From Paenibacillus aceris (GTDB taxonomy: Bacteria; Bacillota; Bacilli; Paenibacillales; NBRC-103111): DNA of 64,000 bases. The translations under genes were made by a program, and so were the position numbers. The notes beneath the pieces are model-generated. The model saw only the letters and a program-made list of their open reading frames with translations, did not search any database and was not told the origin of the DNA. Where the stretch lies: contig NZ_JAGGKV010000015.1 of assembly GCF_017874035.1 (NCBI RefSeq), forward strand, positions 1-64,000, written 5' to 3'. This document shows, piece after piece, positions 39,005-47,357 of the stretch; the stretch's first letter is position 1; the number at the start of each line of letters is the position of its first letter.

Positions 39005-39655
39005 TTATGCCTCTTCCAGAATCATCCTGGCCAAAATCGCAAGATCGGCAATGTCAATTTTGCCGTCGCCATTGAAATCTATGTGCTTGATTCGTTCCCA
39101 ATCCGGATCGGTGGAGTCTTTTCCATACTCCTTGGCCAAGATGGCTAAGTCACCGATGGAAACGATTTCATTTCCGTTCAGATCGCCCGGTTTTTTGGTA
39201 ACGACCGAATTCAAGAATGATTGCAAGGCCGCATTCAAGTCGCCAGCCGCTTGCTGCACCTGCTGTTGAGTGGCTGCCGTATTCTTGGCTACGCTCTGGG
39301 CTTTGTTGATCGCCTCTTGGAGATTAGCTTTCGATCCTACCGGATATTGTCCTGCCGATCCGCCTTCTGTCGCTGCATCATGGATTCTTTGAGCGCTCGC
39401 AATCAAGTCTTCTAATGCAGATTTATCTACATGAGTGACTGTGACGTTGTGCGTAATAGCCTGCAACTCCGTTTCCTTTCCGTCACCCACTGCGATCATG
39501 GCCTTCGATAAGGTGAATGTGGCTTCTGCCGGTGTCTTTTCGCTAACCGGTTTGGTTAAGAAATTCAACTTCAGCAGATCCCCGTCTCCGCTCACCGCAT
39601 GAGCCGTTCCTAAACTCGCCGCCAAAATCCGGATTTGGCCGGCTGCCGGTAAACA
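39005..39655 (-). pseudogene. 3' remnant of a secreted enzyme: cohesin end, FIVAR, dockerin
   Basis: About 215 codons are open without a proper start. The first residues (GQIRILAASLGTAHAV, then SGDGDLLKLNF) are the last third of a cohesin-like domain. A FIVAR helix pair and a dockerin type I follow, with loops DLNGNEIVSIGD and DFNGDGKIDIAD. The same module order ends the PL4 lyase at 4938-8768. The 5' part, including any catalytic domain and signal peptide, is gone; upstream the frame hits the stop of the 39674 gene within a few codons. It could still be read through an internal start but would not be exported. Confidence 0.8.
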
Positions 39656-39673
39656 GTTCTGGGTTAGTTGAAA

Positions 39674-40162
39674 TTACTCTTTTTTATTTAGAGGGATTTC
39701 AGCAATTACTTTGTTTCCCATTAATATAAGCAATGTAGAATCCAGAGCAGAATTCCTTACCTCTTCAAAATCCGAACCTTTTTTAATGGCATATTCTAAA
39801 TTAAGAGTAGTTTCATCTTCACCACTAATATTGCCTGAATTACCGCCACCGCGATATTCCATTTTTACATACTTTGTATTTTTTTCAAGTTCCATTAAAG
39901 ATGCCAAAGATTGATTTGGTCTTATAGCAAAGTTAATCCCATTTCCATGGTGAAACATACGGTGACCAGGTGAGTCACCAGCATCATAATCTAATTTTAA
40001 ATCCTTTGATTTCTTTAATACAATGTCATAACGAAGGACCCCAGCCGTCTTTAATACATTGGTTTCAACACTTCTCACAATAAATGGGTCTTGTTTACTA
40101 AATGCAGTTAGTAATGTTAGCGAAATCAAAAGCATTAAAACGTGGGTTTTATTTTTAAACAT
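39674..40162 (-). CDS. Hypothetical exported protein
   Basis: 162 residues with an N-terminal hydrophobic segment (about 7-21) of signal-peptide type. The end LLTAFSKQD resembles a lipobox context, but the Cys is replaced by Ser, so it is probably not lipidated. The rest is hydrophilic, with GHRMFHHGNG and YRGGGNSGNISGED. The family is not recognised. AAAGGAG lies 8 bases from the ATG. Its stop codon adjoins the cut end of the dockerin remnant. Low GC compared with the sugar loci suggests separate ancestry. Confidence 0.65.
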   Translation of the reverse strand: MFKNKTHVLMLLISLTLLTAFSKQDPFIVRSVETNVLKTAGVLRYDIVLKKSKDLKLDYDAGDSPGHRMFHHGNGINFAIRPNQSLASLMELEKNTKYVKMEYRGGGNSGNISGEDETTLNLEYAIKKGSDFEEVRNSALDSTLLILMGNKVIAEIPLNKKE

Positions 40163-40591
40163 TAGGCGTACTCCTTTTTTGTCTTTCGTAAATATTCTCT
40201 AAACCACAGATTCCATAGATTATTGTTTCTAATCCATACCAAGGATTATGCACATCTTCATAATAAACGTTTAAAGCTAATACAATAAGAATCCCTGCTT
40301 TACAACTCTCTGCCTGTAAAAAACAATAAGGCCACCGTTTAATTCTACGGTAGCCAATCGATGTTACATTTATTAATTAAGTTATTGTTCCTCGTTAGGT
40401 TAGTCGCCACCCATATCGGTCAAAATGGATCGGTTCGCTGATTACTTATCGTTACAGGCTATGCAATCATCAGAATTATTACAGAAAAGGCGACTCAATA
40501 GTTATTAATCAATGATAGTTTAGATCATTCACACAATCACTCTACTATTTTTTTTCATATATTGAGGTATCAAAAAATAGGAGTGATTAAA
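40163..40591. other. Intergenic region with an imperfect hairpin
   Basis: No gene was found. An imperfect hairpin at 40331-40361 (GGCTACCGT with ACGGTGGCC on the minus strand) is followed by a T-rich run but serves no visible gene. A motif ATTGTTCCTCGTTAG at 40385 resembles dispersed copies near 41080, 44090 and 45530. Confidence 0.35.
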
Positions 40592-41020
40592 TTGGTACGT
40601 ATTCTTGACAAAAAAACCGTTCAGCCGCTTAGTAGATTTAATTTATCGAGGTCTTTCATTATCCCACGTTCTCCAAAAAAGGTTCGCCTTGCATCCATTA
40701 CTTTAAGAATTCCATCGATCAATGCTCAACCAAATCGGGTTGAACTGGTTGCAACAGTTGGTGTAAAAGGGATTACGGGCATTGCTCAAATTCTCTTTAG
40801 AGTCTTCCGCGATGGCAGAGAAATTTTCAATACACAACAAGGGATTGAATCTGCTGGTTCTGAGCAAAACTATGCTGTTACATTTCAGGCAATCGATAGA
40901 AATTTAAGTTCAGGAAATCATGTTTATACCGTGACCGCGGAAAACCAAACCGCAAATACAAGAGCTGATGTTGTTGGTCCGATTTCTTTTAGTGGGTTAG
41001 CTGTACAAACTAGAAGTTAA
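40592..41020 (+). CDS. Hypothetical beta-rich protein, possibly exosporium/spore surface
   Basis: About 142 residues, no signal peptide. A beta-strand-rich body alternates hydrophobic and polar residues (VELVATVGVKGITGIAQILF, then RVFRDG), like small jelly-roll proteins of the exosporium. The family match is only by impression. TTG at 40592 is chosen because AGGAG lies 8 bases before it; the frame to 40562 has no ribosome site. A strong terminator follows at 41027. The gene stands alone. Confidence 0.65.
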   Translation: MVRILDKKTVQPLSRFNLSRSFIIPRSPKKVRLASITLRIPSINAQPNRVELVATVGVKGITGIAQILFRVFRDGREIFNTQQGIESAGSEQNYAVTFQAIDRNLSSGNHVYTVTAENQTANTRADVVGPISFSGLAVQTRS

Positions 41021-41026
41021 TTTTTT

Positions 41027-41054
41027 AAAAGCACCTAAATAAGGTGCTTTTTTC
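41027..41054 (+). terminator. Terminator of the beta-rich protein gene
   Basis: AAAAGCACCT pairs with AGGTGCTTTT around a 5-base loop, followed by T. Six bases after the stop codon. Confidence 0.88.
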
Positions 41055-41166
41055 ATTCAGAGTGGACTCGTTAAGTGCTATCATTCGTCGTTAGTTCAAT
41101 GTAAGTCGGTATCATTTATTCACCAAAATTCTAAAATATAGGATAATATAATTCAAACTCATTAAC

Positions 41167-41209
41167 AAAAAAAGGCCCCTAGATAAAATTCACCAGGAGC
41201 CCTTTTTTT
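41167..41209. terminator. Bidirectional terminator-like hairpin
   Basis: An A-rich arm with GGCCCCT and an AGGAGCCC arm with a seven-T run form an imperfect stem. It lies just downstream of the minus-strand YjcZ-like gene and can act in either direction. Confidence 0.55.
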
Positions 41210-41224
41210 ACTGAATCGATAAGA

Positions 41225-41332
41225 TTACCATGCAAAAGCCATAGTTATAATAACCAAAAGAATAAAGAGAACTAAAACCTCGGCCATATGGTTACGACGA
41301 AACCCTTCTGCTCCTACCCATTGATTGGACAA
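41225..41332 (-). CDS. YjcZ-family mini-protein (divergent)
   Basis: About 35 residues from a TTG start. The C-terminal 18 residues, VLVLFILLVIITMAFAW, are nearly the same as those of the two YjcZ-like proteins at 46257 and 46801. The Gly/Tyr-rich N-terminus of those is replaced by WVGAEGFRRNHMAE. No good ribosome site is seen, and the internal ATG at 41287 would give only 20 residues. YjcZ proteins are tiny single-helix sporulation proteins. This may be a decayed copy. Confidence 0.4.
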   Translation of the reverse strand: MSNQWVGAEGFRRNHMAEVLVLFILLVIITMAFAW

Positions 41333-41453
41333 ATAACACAGGGCATATGAACAATAGTGTATAGAACACGACCCGCTGCTGGACCTGAAACCCGAAAAAC
41401 TAGACGTCACTTGTGCTACGTATTCTACCGCGGCAGTCTATCAAACATGACTG

Positions 41454-42500
41454 TTATTTTCGTTTTTGCAATAAAGCATCCACAGCCCTAACATTTGCTT
41501 CAATACTATCCCAACGGTTCATACAATGATAAAGAATCTTTTCCAAATCCTTTTCATTCTGGACTTCTTCAGTGTTGCGATGGAGGATATTCATTAACCA
41601 ATTCGTTAGATTGCGAAGATGGTTACGATAAGAGTAGAAGCGTAATAAGTCAAGACTTAACGTCACAGATTTACCTATATTCTTTTCGTAAGCGGAGAAG
41701 AAAACATCGAACTCCTCACCGATATAGTTAACAAAATTAAATTCTGGCGGCGCTAAAATCGCTGATTCCCAATCAACAAAATACAACTCGTTTTTATGAC
41801 GAATCAAATTACCTCCCCAAATATCGCCGTGGCACAAAACTTTCTCTTTAGTATCTGCTATTGATATACCATGAAGTTTGCGCACAAGATTCAATAAGTC
41901 GAAAATTTGCTCTTTCTTTGACAAAACAACCTGACGTAAAGCCTGTTTAATAGGATTGTTAAATGTTAAGGTGCATTCAATCATCGATATACACTTCTCA
42001 AGGTCAGACTCAAAGGAAATATCAAATGTATTTGCCAAGAGCGTTGTCTTATCTATAAAAGGTGTAATCAGCTGTATTGCAGCCACTGATTTAGCGATGT
42101 CCTCAAGAATCTCCTTTGAGAAAGGATATGCTTCAGCCAATATCTCCCCTTCTATAAAGTTAAATAATACCACTGTGATATTATTAAATGTTGTTTTAAA
42201 ACAGCCATTCCGATTTATAATTGGATATGTGATGTTTCGAAAAAGCCCTTGATGATACATCTGCCAAGTTAACGGTAAGTAAAACCGAAGACGCTCAATA
42301 CTTCTCCTTTGTCCGTCATTTTGATGGTCAAATAATTTCAGATAATATCGTTCTCCATTCGCACAATTCACCCAATAAGAGTAGGCTGAGTCCCCCAGAG
42401 GGATGAAATGAACGCTTTCAATCTGCATCCCGTACTCCTTATCAAGGTTCAACATAAGTACACTATCTTCAATACTATACTTAACCTCCAAACTTTTCAC
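41454..42500 (-). CDS. Phosphotransferase/APH-like kinase (CotS-like fold)
   Basis: 348 residues. The catalytic loop is LCHGDIWGGNL and the metal-binding motif is FVDWESAILAPPEFNFVN, both typical of aminoglycoside phosphotransferase/choline kinase-type enzymes. The Lys in RYYLKLFD is the probable ATP-binding lysine. CotS-type spore proteins and antibiotic kinases share this fold, so the substrate is open. GTG at 42500 is very close to its AAGGGGG site; TTG three codons later has better spacing. Low-GC, monocistronic. Confidence 0.78.
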   Translation of the reverse strand: MKSLEVKYSIEDSVLMLNLDKEYGMQIESVHFIPLGDSAYSYWVNCANGERYYLKLFDHQNDGQRRSIERLRFYLPLTWQMYHQGLFRNITYPIINRNGCFKTTFNNITVVLFNFIEGEILAEAYPFSKEILEDIAKSVAAIQLITPFIDKTTLLANTFDISFESDLEKCISMIECTLTFNNPIKQALRQVVLSKKEQIFDLLNLVRKLHGISIADTKEKVLCHGDIWGGNLIRHKNELYFVDWESAILAPPEFNFVNYIGEEFDVFFSAYEKNIGKSVTLSLDLLRFYSYRNHLRNLTNWLMNILHRNTEEVQNEKDLEKILYHCMNRWDSIEANVRAVDALLQKRK

Positions 42501-42659
42501 TCCCCCTTTAAGTTGTATGATTCATTCATGCCGTTATTTTAGCAATGCCGCTGAATATATTTCGAGAAACAATAGTATTGTTTTTTCTAACACTATCGTT
42601 TACTTGGTTTTTTTGTGATTTGTGTATTTAATACAATCATACATGAACTATCATCTTTA

Positions 42660-42728
42660 ATGCGAAGTCCATTTCTGGGCCAGATCGATACCTTGACGGA
42701 GACGATGCTGGAGCAGACAAGTAAATAA
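42660..42728 (+). other. Short C-terminal-like open frame before a terminator
   Basis: 22 codons (MRSPFLGQIDTLTETMLEQ, then TSK) are followed within 12 bases by a terminator. There is no ribosome site. It may be the tail of a lost plus-strand gene. Family unknown. Confidence 0.2.
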
Positions 42729-42739
42729 GTTTACTAAGG

Positions 42740-42787
42740 AAACCGCAGGATGCATGACAGGAGTGTCATACCTTGGGGTTTCTTTTA
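42740..42787 (+). terminator. Terminator-like hairpin
   Basis: An outer stem of AAACCGCAGG with CCTTGGGGTTT encloses an inner ATGACA/TGTCAT stem, followed by CTTTTATT. The only upstream plus-strand coding sign is the 42660 remnant. Confidence 0.55.
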
Positions 42788-42861
42788 TTAAGATTCGCTT
42801 CTGCTGCCAGAAGTAGAGTATAGTAGGAATAGTTTAAAATATATTCCAGGAGGCTACAGCT

Positions 42862-43263
42862 ATGTCACAGGAGATTTGGATTAACCTGCCGGTCAAAGAT
42901 GTTGAGAGGTCAACTGCCTTTTTCAATGAGATTGGATTACATGCGGTGAGCTTTGGTAGCGAGAGAGCCAAGCTTGCCATAGGCCAAACAACGATTCTGC
43001 TGTTCCCTGATGCGGCGTTTGAGAAATTTACAGGTTCAAAAACCGCAGATACTTCCCATAGCGCAGAAGTAATATTTTCCATTGGCGCTGAGAGTAGAGA
43101 AGAAATAGATGCCTTTATTCAAAAAGTAGAGTTTGCCGGAGGAAGCATCTTTGGCAAGCCGAGTGAAACTGACGGCTGGATGTACGGCGCAGGATTTGCC
43201 GACCTGGACGGTCACCGCTGGAACCTGCTGTACATGGATGAGAGCAAAATGCCGAAACGGTAA
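42862..43263 (+). CDS. VOC/glyoxalase-family protein
   Basis: 133 residues forming one vicinal-oxygen-chelate domain pair. It opens IWINLPVKDVERSTAFFNEIG and closes GFADLDGHRWNLLYMDE, both typical of the lactoylglutathione-lyase-like superfamily. Such proteins are metal-dependent isomerases, dioxygenases or resistance proteins; substrate unknown. The ribosome site is AGGAGG, 7 bases before the ATG. Monocistronic with a terminator directly after it. Confidence 0.88.
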   Translation: MSQEIWINLPVKDVERSTAFFNEIGLHAVSFGSERAKLAIGQTTILLFPDAAFEKFTGSKTADTSHSAEVIFSIGAESREEIDAFIQKVEFAGGSIFGKPSETDGWMYGAGFADLDGHRWNLLYMDESKMPKR

Positions 43264-43268
43264 AATGG

Positions 43269-43306
43269 AAACGCCAGTCACCTGCTTAAGGTCACCGGCG
43301 TTTTTA
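43269..43306 (+). terminator. Terminator of the VOC gene
   Basis: AACGCCAGTCACC pairs with GGTCACCGGCGTT (two mismatches), followed by TTTTTA. Confidence 0.8.
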
Positions 43307-43524
43307 TACACCCCGTATAATCTCATATCTGTCATTCAAATCAAAATCGTTGCTTAGAAGGAAAAATTTGTGGGTTAAACTACTGCAAGCCTGGACGAAA
43401 ACTGCAAACTGTTGATTATCCCAGTGATCTAAACCATCTTTCAGATAAATACAGGTAGCAGCTGATCATCTGACCGGCTGCATTGATCCATTATAATTGA
43501 GCTATCGTTTCTCGCTTGAATCAT

Positions 43525-44034
43525 TTAAACTTTCCTGCGCTCCTGATCCAATTTTTCACGTAGCGTCGTCAGGCTTTCAACAACGGTTTGATGAGCTGTG
43601 TCGATAATGATGTGATCTCGGTCCCAAACATCATACTGTCGGGTCTTAACCTCATCCCACGTAGGTAAAACAAAATCGGGAATATCGGTTAAACGCGTGT
43701 CGATTCGATACCTGTGTTCCCTTTCATCCGAGCAGACTACTTCGATTTCCACAAACGGAATTCCGAGAGACTCCGCAACGTCGCGCCAAGCTCGACGAGT
43801 TTCATGAATGGGGTTGACTGTGTCAGCTATCACGTCAAGGCCTAGCCGGAGATTATGCGAAGCAATCTCGTAACACACGATATAACCTGCAGGTCCGTTA
43901 ACCCAGGTCCCGGCAACCCGCATGGCCTGCTCCACGACGTCTACCCGCAGATACGTGGCCCGGATCTCTCCGGCCAAAGCTGCTGATAACGTAGACTTCC
44001 CGGTACCTGGCAACCCGCTAAAGATATAGAGCAT
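43525..44034 (-). CDS. P-loop AAA-type kinase-like protein
   Basis: About 169 residues. The Walker A is FSGLPGTGKSTLS at the N-terminus, and the Asp of RVDVVEQAM follows as the likely metal ligand. The length and layout fit the small zeta-toxin/CPT-like kinase group that phosphorylates small molecules or sugars. ATG 44034 is chosen (AGGAGGCG 7 bases upstream) rather than the longer frame. Substrate unknown; no antitoxin-like gene is adjacent. Confidence 0.8.
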   Translation of the reverse strand: MLYIFSGLPGTGKSTLSAALAGEIRATYLRVDVVEQAMRVAGTWVNGPAGYIVCYEIASHNLRLGLDVIADTVNPIHETRRAWRDVAESLGIPFVEIEVVCSDEREHRYRIDTRLTDIPDFVLPTWDEVKTRQYDVWDRDHIIIDTAHQTVVESLTTLREKLDQERRKV

Positions 44035-44080
44035 AAATACTCGCCTCCTTTTAAAGCGCATAACTGCTCGTTGTTTTAGT

Positions 44081-44329
44081 TTATTCAGCTATCGTTCTCC
44101 CTAAGAAGCCCTGTATAGAGACAAATAAGATAAACAAAGAAACTAAAATACTTAAATACCCCCACAATCCTTTTCTATTTCTTTGATGCTCGACTAGTCC
44201 TGTCACCAACATAAATATCGCCAGAAATAACATCAAATAAGGCATTAATTCAAAGTACTTAGTAATTAGAAGGTAACTAGAAAAGCCGATAACGATTATC
44301 GCTATAATAACTTTGCTTATTTTCAACAT
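44081..44329 (-). CDS. Small membrane protein, DUF3953-like
   Basis: About 82 residues and three hydrophobic helices. The segment FELMPYLMLFLAIFMLVTGL, then ending LFVSIQGFL, matches DUF3953/YczI-like membrane proteins of unknown function. The start at ATG 44329 is preferred because residues before it (from 44359) are not membrane-like. It lies 46 bases downstream of nothing on its strand except the 44486 gene, so co-transcription is uncertain. Confidence 0.7.
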   Translation of the reverse strand: MLKISKVIIAIIVIGFSSYLLITKYFELMPYLMLFLAIFMLVTGLVEHQRNRKGLWGYLSILVSLFILFVSIQGFLGRTIAE

Positions 44330-44485
44330 TTCATCAATCCCATCATGACAGCCGAACATTTTATGCTCGGCTGCCTTCTTTTGGTGTTATTACAAAGTAC
44401 TCCATATATCCACAACCAATATAACTACATGAAGAAAATAAGTATTTTCTATTTATACTCAGTACTCTTTAGTTCCTATTTATCT

Positions 44486-44977
44486 TTATTTAGATTTCAC
44501 TATTTTATCTTTTTTGCTTGTTATCCAAATATCATCTTTTTTCTCGATTGTTTGTCTTAGTTGAATTGAGCCTAGGAAAGTCTTCCTGCTAGTTAGTATT
44601 GCTTTCCCATCTGTTCTGAAAATTATATTTTCTAATTCAATCGCCATACCACCAAATTTGTTTTTTGCTAAATTAGTCTCTATATCAGAATATTTTCCTT
44701 CCCCAACATCAACTTTACTGATTTGCTTTACGTAGTTTAATAATTCAGCTTTCTCTTCAGGTTTGAGTTTCAAATTATCCGTTCTAACTAATAAATAACT
44801 CATCCTAGAATTATTATAAAAATTGGCCTCTTGCTCAAAAATTGTTTGGATAGCATCTTTATATATATCTAAATACTCACTACTATCAATTTTTTGTGGT
44901 TTAGCACATCCGACAATGAATAGTGTCAAAAGAGGTATTAATACAATTTTTTTGGCTACTTGTTTCATCTTAATCAC
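44486..44977 (-). CDS. Hypothetical lipoprotein
   Basis: About 163 residues. A basic N-terminus, a hydrophobic core and the lipobox FIVGC give a lipoprotein signal peptide. The mature part is hydrophilic and helical, with many Lys and Glu. The family is not recognised. A GTG start at 44977 is favoured because GAGGGG lies 7 bases before it; ATG 44968 is too far from that site. Low-GC island of small genes (43.5-45.4 kb). Confidence 0.7.
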   Translation of the reverse strand: MIKMKQVAKKIVLIPLLTLFIVGCAKPQKIDSSEYLDIYKDAIQTIFEQEANFYNNSRMSYLLVRTDNLKLKPEEKAELLNYVKQISKVDVGEGKYSDIETNLAKNKFGGMAIELENIIFRTDGKAILTSRKTFLGSIQLRQTIEKKDDIWITSKKDKIVKSK

Positions 44978-45103
44978 TTGATTTCCCCTCTGTCCTGCAT
45001 CTAACAAACATTCCATACAGTTTAGACGTCCACAATTTACAAAAGTTCCATAATTCAACAATTACATTCACTTATTTATTCCGCTAACCTGCCCATTCAA
45101 TCA

Positions 45104-45388
45104 TCAAGTTAAAAAAAGGGGAATTACTAACAAAATAAAGGAACAGATAATCATGACAAAAGTAATGGAATTTGAGAGTTTTTCTTTTACTTTATACCAA
45201 CCTGAAAAATGCAATTTATTTCTGTAGATCACAAAAATTAATATTTCAGCGGCAATCCAAATGAACCAAGCATTGTTATTTATGTTAAGTCCTATGGTGG
45301 AATAAACATTAATTACTAATGAAGCTAGCAATCCACCGAGGATTACCATTATTATAATGAATCGCAGAAATTCTAATATGAATTTCAT
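45104..45388 (-). CDS. Hypothetical small membrane protein
   Basis: About 94 residues with three predicted helices: FIIIMVILGGLLASLVI, AWFIWIAAEILIFVIY and FVMIICSFILLVIPLFL. Family not recognised. A strong AGGGGGGAT site lies 4-5 bases before ATG 45388, so the longer frame to 45442 is rejected. It lies upstream of the lipoprotein gene on the same strand with a 126-base gap; the two may be related functionally. Confidence 0.65.
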   Translation of the reverse strand: MKFILEFLRFIIIMVILGGLLASLVINVYSTIGLNINNNAWFIWIAAEILIFVIYRNKLHFSGWYKVKEKLSNSITFVMIICSFILLVIPLFLT

Positions 45389-45624
45389 TATATCCCCCCT
45401 AAGATAATGTTCCCCAGAAAATATTTTACCACTAATATCCAATTTATTGATTACCGTGGCTTCCTGATAGTTAACAAAGCCGCCACCGAGTTTATCACTG
45501 GGTAGCTTGCTTGATCTGTGTTATGGGGCTATCGTTCTCCCGTTAGACTATACGCTTTAATGTTCTTGCCAAAAAAATTCCTTATTTAGTCCGTTGTACC
45601 GTTAAATCTTGTTGCCACAAGATC

Positions 45625-46043
45625 CTATTGCCAATCTCGAGCTTTTGCTCGTAGCTGGTTAGGCCCGACTTTCAGTGGTTTGATAGCATCGTATTGGAAC
45701 TGAGCTATGTCCCAGTGCAGAGGTGCGATCCATTTTGCATAAGTCTGGACGGTCTCTGTCGGCGGGGCTCCGAGCTCTTCGACTGTCAGCTTGGGCCTTT
45801 GCTCAGGTGAAGCATTGACTGAAAGTTGCTGTATATTGTTGTAAAGGTTAGAGAAGTATCAACCTTAGCGATGAGCGAACCAAACAGATTTCGTACATCA
45901 GCTTCTTTCAGATACAGCTCCCCGTTAGATGAGATCTGAGGTGCTGCTGTTAAGCTCACCCGCCCAACTTCTTTGCCTTCCCAAAGCGTTAATGCCTGCC
46001 GTGTGCCAGGTTGAGAATGGCGATATGCTCTCTTTCCTCGCAA
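45625..46043 (-). pseudogene. Frameshifted remnant of a secreted/stalk-domain-like protein
   Basis: Two minus-strand frames join into one sequence. The first (46043 to about 45815) reads ISSNGELYLKEADVRNLFGS. The second (to TAG 45625) reads PKLTVEELGAPPTETVQTYA, then KWIAPLHWDIAQFQYDAIKP. The frame changes near 45810-45820. The first part resembles copper-amine-oxidase-N/stalk domains (LYLKEADVRNLFG), but a family name is not secure. No signal peptide or ribosome site remains. Confidence 0.45.
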
Positions 46044-46153
46044 TTTAAATCATTTCAGTTGATTATACTCGGTATAGGATCCAAAGTTTTACTTTGAGTG
46101 TAAACTTTACGTAAAGCGATAATGAGACCATCCGAAGTGTTTTTTACGAATGC

Positions 46154-46367
46154 CGGTTATTCCAACACTCAATTTGGTTCATACGTCCAATCAATCACTA
46201 TTTAACCAACATATTTTATACCGTAGTGACAAATCACCAGAGGGGAATGAGTAAACATGGGCGCAGTAGGTTATGGTGGAAGTTGTGCAGGTTACGGCAC
46301 AAGCGCAGCAGCTATTTTGGTTCTTTTTATTCTTTTGGTTATCATCACATCAGCTTTTGTATGGTAA
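46154..46367 (+). repeat. 214-bp duplicated unit, copy 1 (leader plus YjcZ gene)
   Basis: Matches 46698-46911 over its whole length with few differences, covering about 100 bases of leader and the complete gene. Both leaders share TTTATACCGTAGTGAC and AAATCACCAGAGGGGAATG. Confidence 0.85.
46257..46367 (+). CDS. YjcZ-family sporulation mini-protein, copy 1
   Basis: 36 residues. A Gly/Tyr-rich head (MGAVGYGGSCAGYGTSAAA) precedes a single hydrophobic helix ending AFVW. YjcZ-like proteins are made late in Bacillus sporulation and sit in spore membranes; their function is unknown. AGAGGGG lies about 11 bases before the ATG. The leader has CATATTTTA, which fits the sigma-K -10 (CATANNNTA); a clear -35 was not found. 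Too short for most gene callers. It carries one Cys at residue 10. Confidence 0.82.
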   Translation: MGAVGYGGSCAGYGTSAAAILVLFILLVIITSAFVW

Positions 46368-46389
46368 TTCCTTAATCTAACACAAAGAT

Positions 46390-46441
46390 ACAACGAAAAA
46401 AACGGCCGCGAATTAAAATGCGGGCCGTTTTTTTCGTTGTT
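46390..46441 (+). terminator. Terminator of YjcZ copy 1
   Basis: A long stem formed by ACAACGAAAAAAACGGCC and its complement around a 10-base loop region; the 3' arm includes seven T. A second hairpin (46450-46489, GCCACCCT with AGGGTGAC and TTTTTA) follows. Confidence 0.85.
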
Positions 46442-46697
46442 CTTATCATAAAAAAGCCACCCTTAATCTTACTCTCAGGGTGACTTTTTATGGTAAATGA
46501 AGGATGAAACATTAAATGAGTGGGCTGTGGAGGCTTAATATATAAGATTCAAATAATAAAATAATGCGTGGGCACATAGTGGGAATTTGTGATTATTATT
46601 TCCGGGTGTTATAAATGGGCAATTAATCCGGCATTGAATGGGCAAATCAAGATAATTCTAATTCTCAGTTTCTGTTCAAATTAATTGCTCAGAGTGC

Positions 46698-46911
46698 TGG
46701 CTGTTCCAATACTCAATTTAGTTCATACGTCCAATCAATCACTTTTCAACAAACATACTTTATACCGTAGTGACAAATCACCAGAGGGGAATGAGTAAAC
46801 ATGGGAGCAGTAGGTTATGGTGCAAGTTGTGCAGGTTACGGTTCAAGTGCAGCAGCTATTTTGGTTCTTTTTATTCTTTTGGTTATCATCACTTCAGCTT
46901 TTGTCTGGTAA
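46698..46911 (+). repeat. 214-bp duplicated unit, copy 2 (leader plus YjcZ gene)
   Basis: Second copy of 46154-46367, offset by 544 bases. The sequence between copies (46490-46697) holds no gene I can support. Confidence 0.85.
46801..46911 (+). CDS. YjcZ-family sporulation mini-protein, copy 2
   Basis: 36 residues, differing from copy 1 at only two positions (Gly8 to Ala, Thr15 to Ser). Same AGAGGGG ribosome site and a CATACTTTA box in the leader that also fits the sigma-K -10. It has its own terminator (46940-46975). A recent tandem duplication. Confidence 0.82.
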   Translation: MGAVGYGASCAGYGSSAAAILVLFILLVIITSAFVW

Positions 46912-46939
46912 TTCATTAATCCAACACAACGAACAAAGA

Positions 46940-46975
46940 AAAAAAGTCATCCATAATCTCAGGGTGACTTTTTTT
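46940..46975 (+). terminator. Terminator of YjcZ copy 2
   Basis: AAAAAAGTCATCC pairs with GGGTGACTTTTTTT around a 9-base loop. Confidence 0.8.
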
Positions 46976-47102
46976 GGTTAATTGAAGGATGAAATATGAG
47001 ATGATTCAAATTTAAAATAATTCACGGACATATAGGACGCACCCGCCGCAACGTATGATCAACACATTCATGTTGGTACTACCGCCATACCAACGATCAC
47101 AT

Positions 47103-47330
47103 TTACCGACCCACATCACAGGGGAATCCGCATACTTCCTCTCCTAAACCAATCATTGGTGCTCCCTTCATCGTCGTCAGAGCCTGCAAATAAAACTGGC
47201 AGTGTTTATCTTCTATCTGTAAATGTTTGGCCTCTTCGAAGTATTTCACAAGAATTCTGTACGCCCTGACCGCTGGCCTAATGTCCATGAGCAAGGATGT
47301 TGATAAGCTTGCCAAATGGGTCGCGGACAT
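47103..47330 (-). CDS. Possible small protein, unrecognised
   Basis: 75 residues. The middle (RAYRILVKYFEEAKHLQIED) is helical and looks like real protein, loosely recalling Sda-type sporulation inhibitors, but the match is weak. No strong ribosome site is seen, and a plus-strand frame in the same DNA also looks plausible. Treated as doubtful. Confidence 0.25.
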   Translation of the reverse strand: MSATHLASLSTSLLMDIRPAVRAYRILVKYFEEAKHLQIEDKHCQFYLQALTTMKGAPMIGLGEEVCGFPCDVGR

Positions 47331-47357
47331 AGAATCGCCGAACTCCCTGTTTACGCG

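Noticed and set aside
43525..44329. Toxin-antitoxin pair formed by the P-loop kinase and the DUF3953 protein
   Set aside because: The neighbour is a three-helix membrane protein, not an antitoxin type, and the genes are not coupled.
47037..47240. Plus-strand frame with HIHVGTT and TDPHHRG, resembling spore-coat His-rich repeats
   Set aside because: No start, no repeat structure and overlap with an equally weak minus-strand frame; not enough to call a gene.
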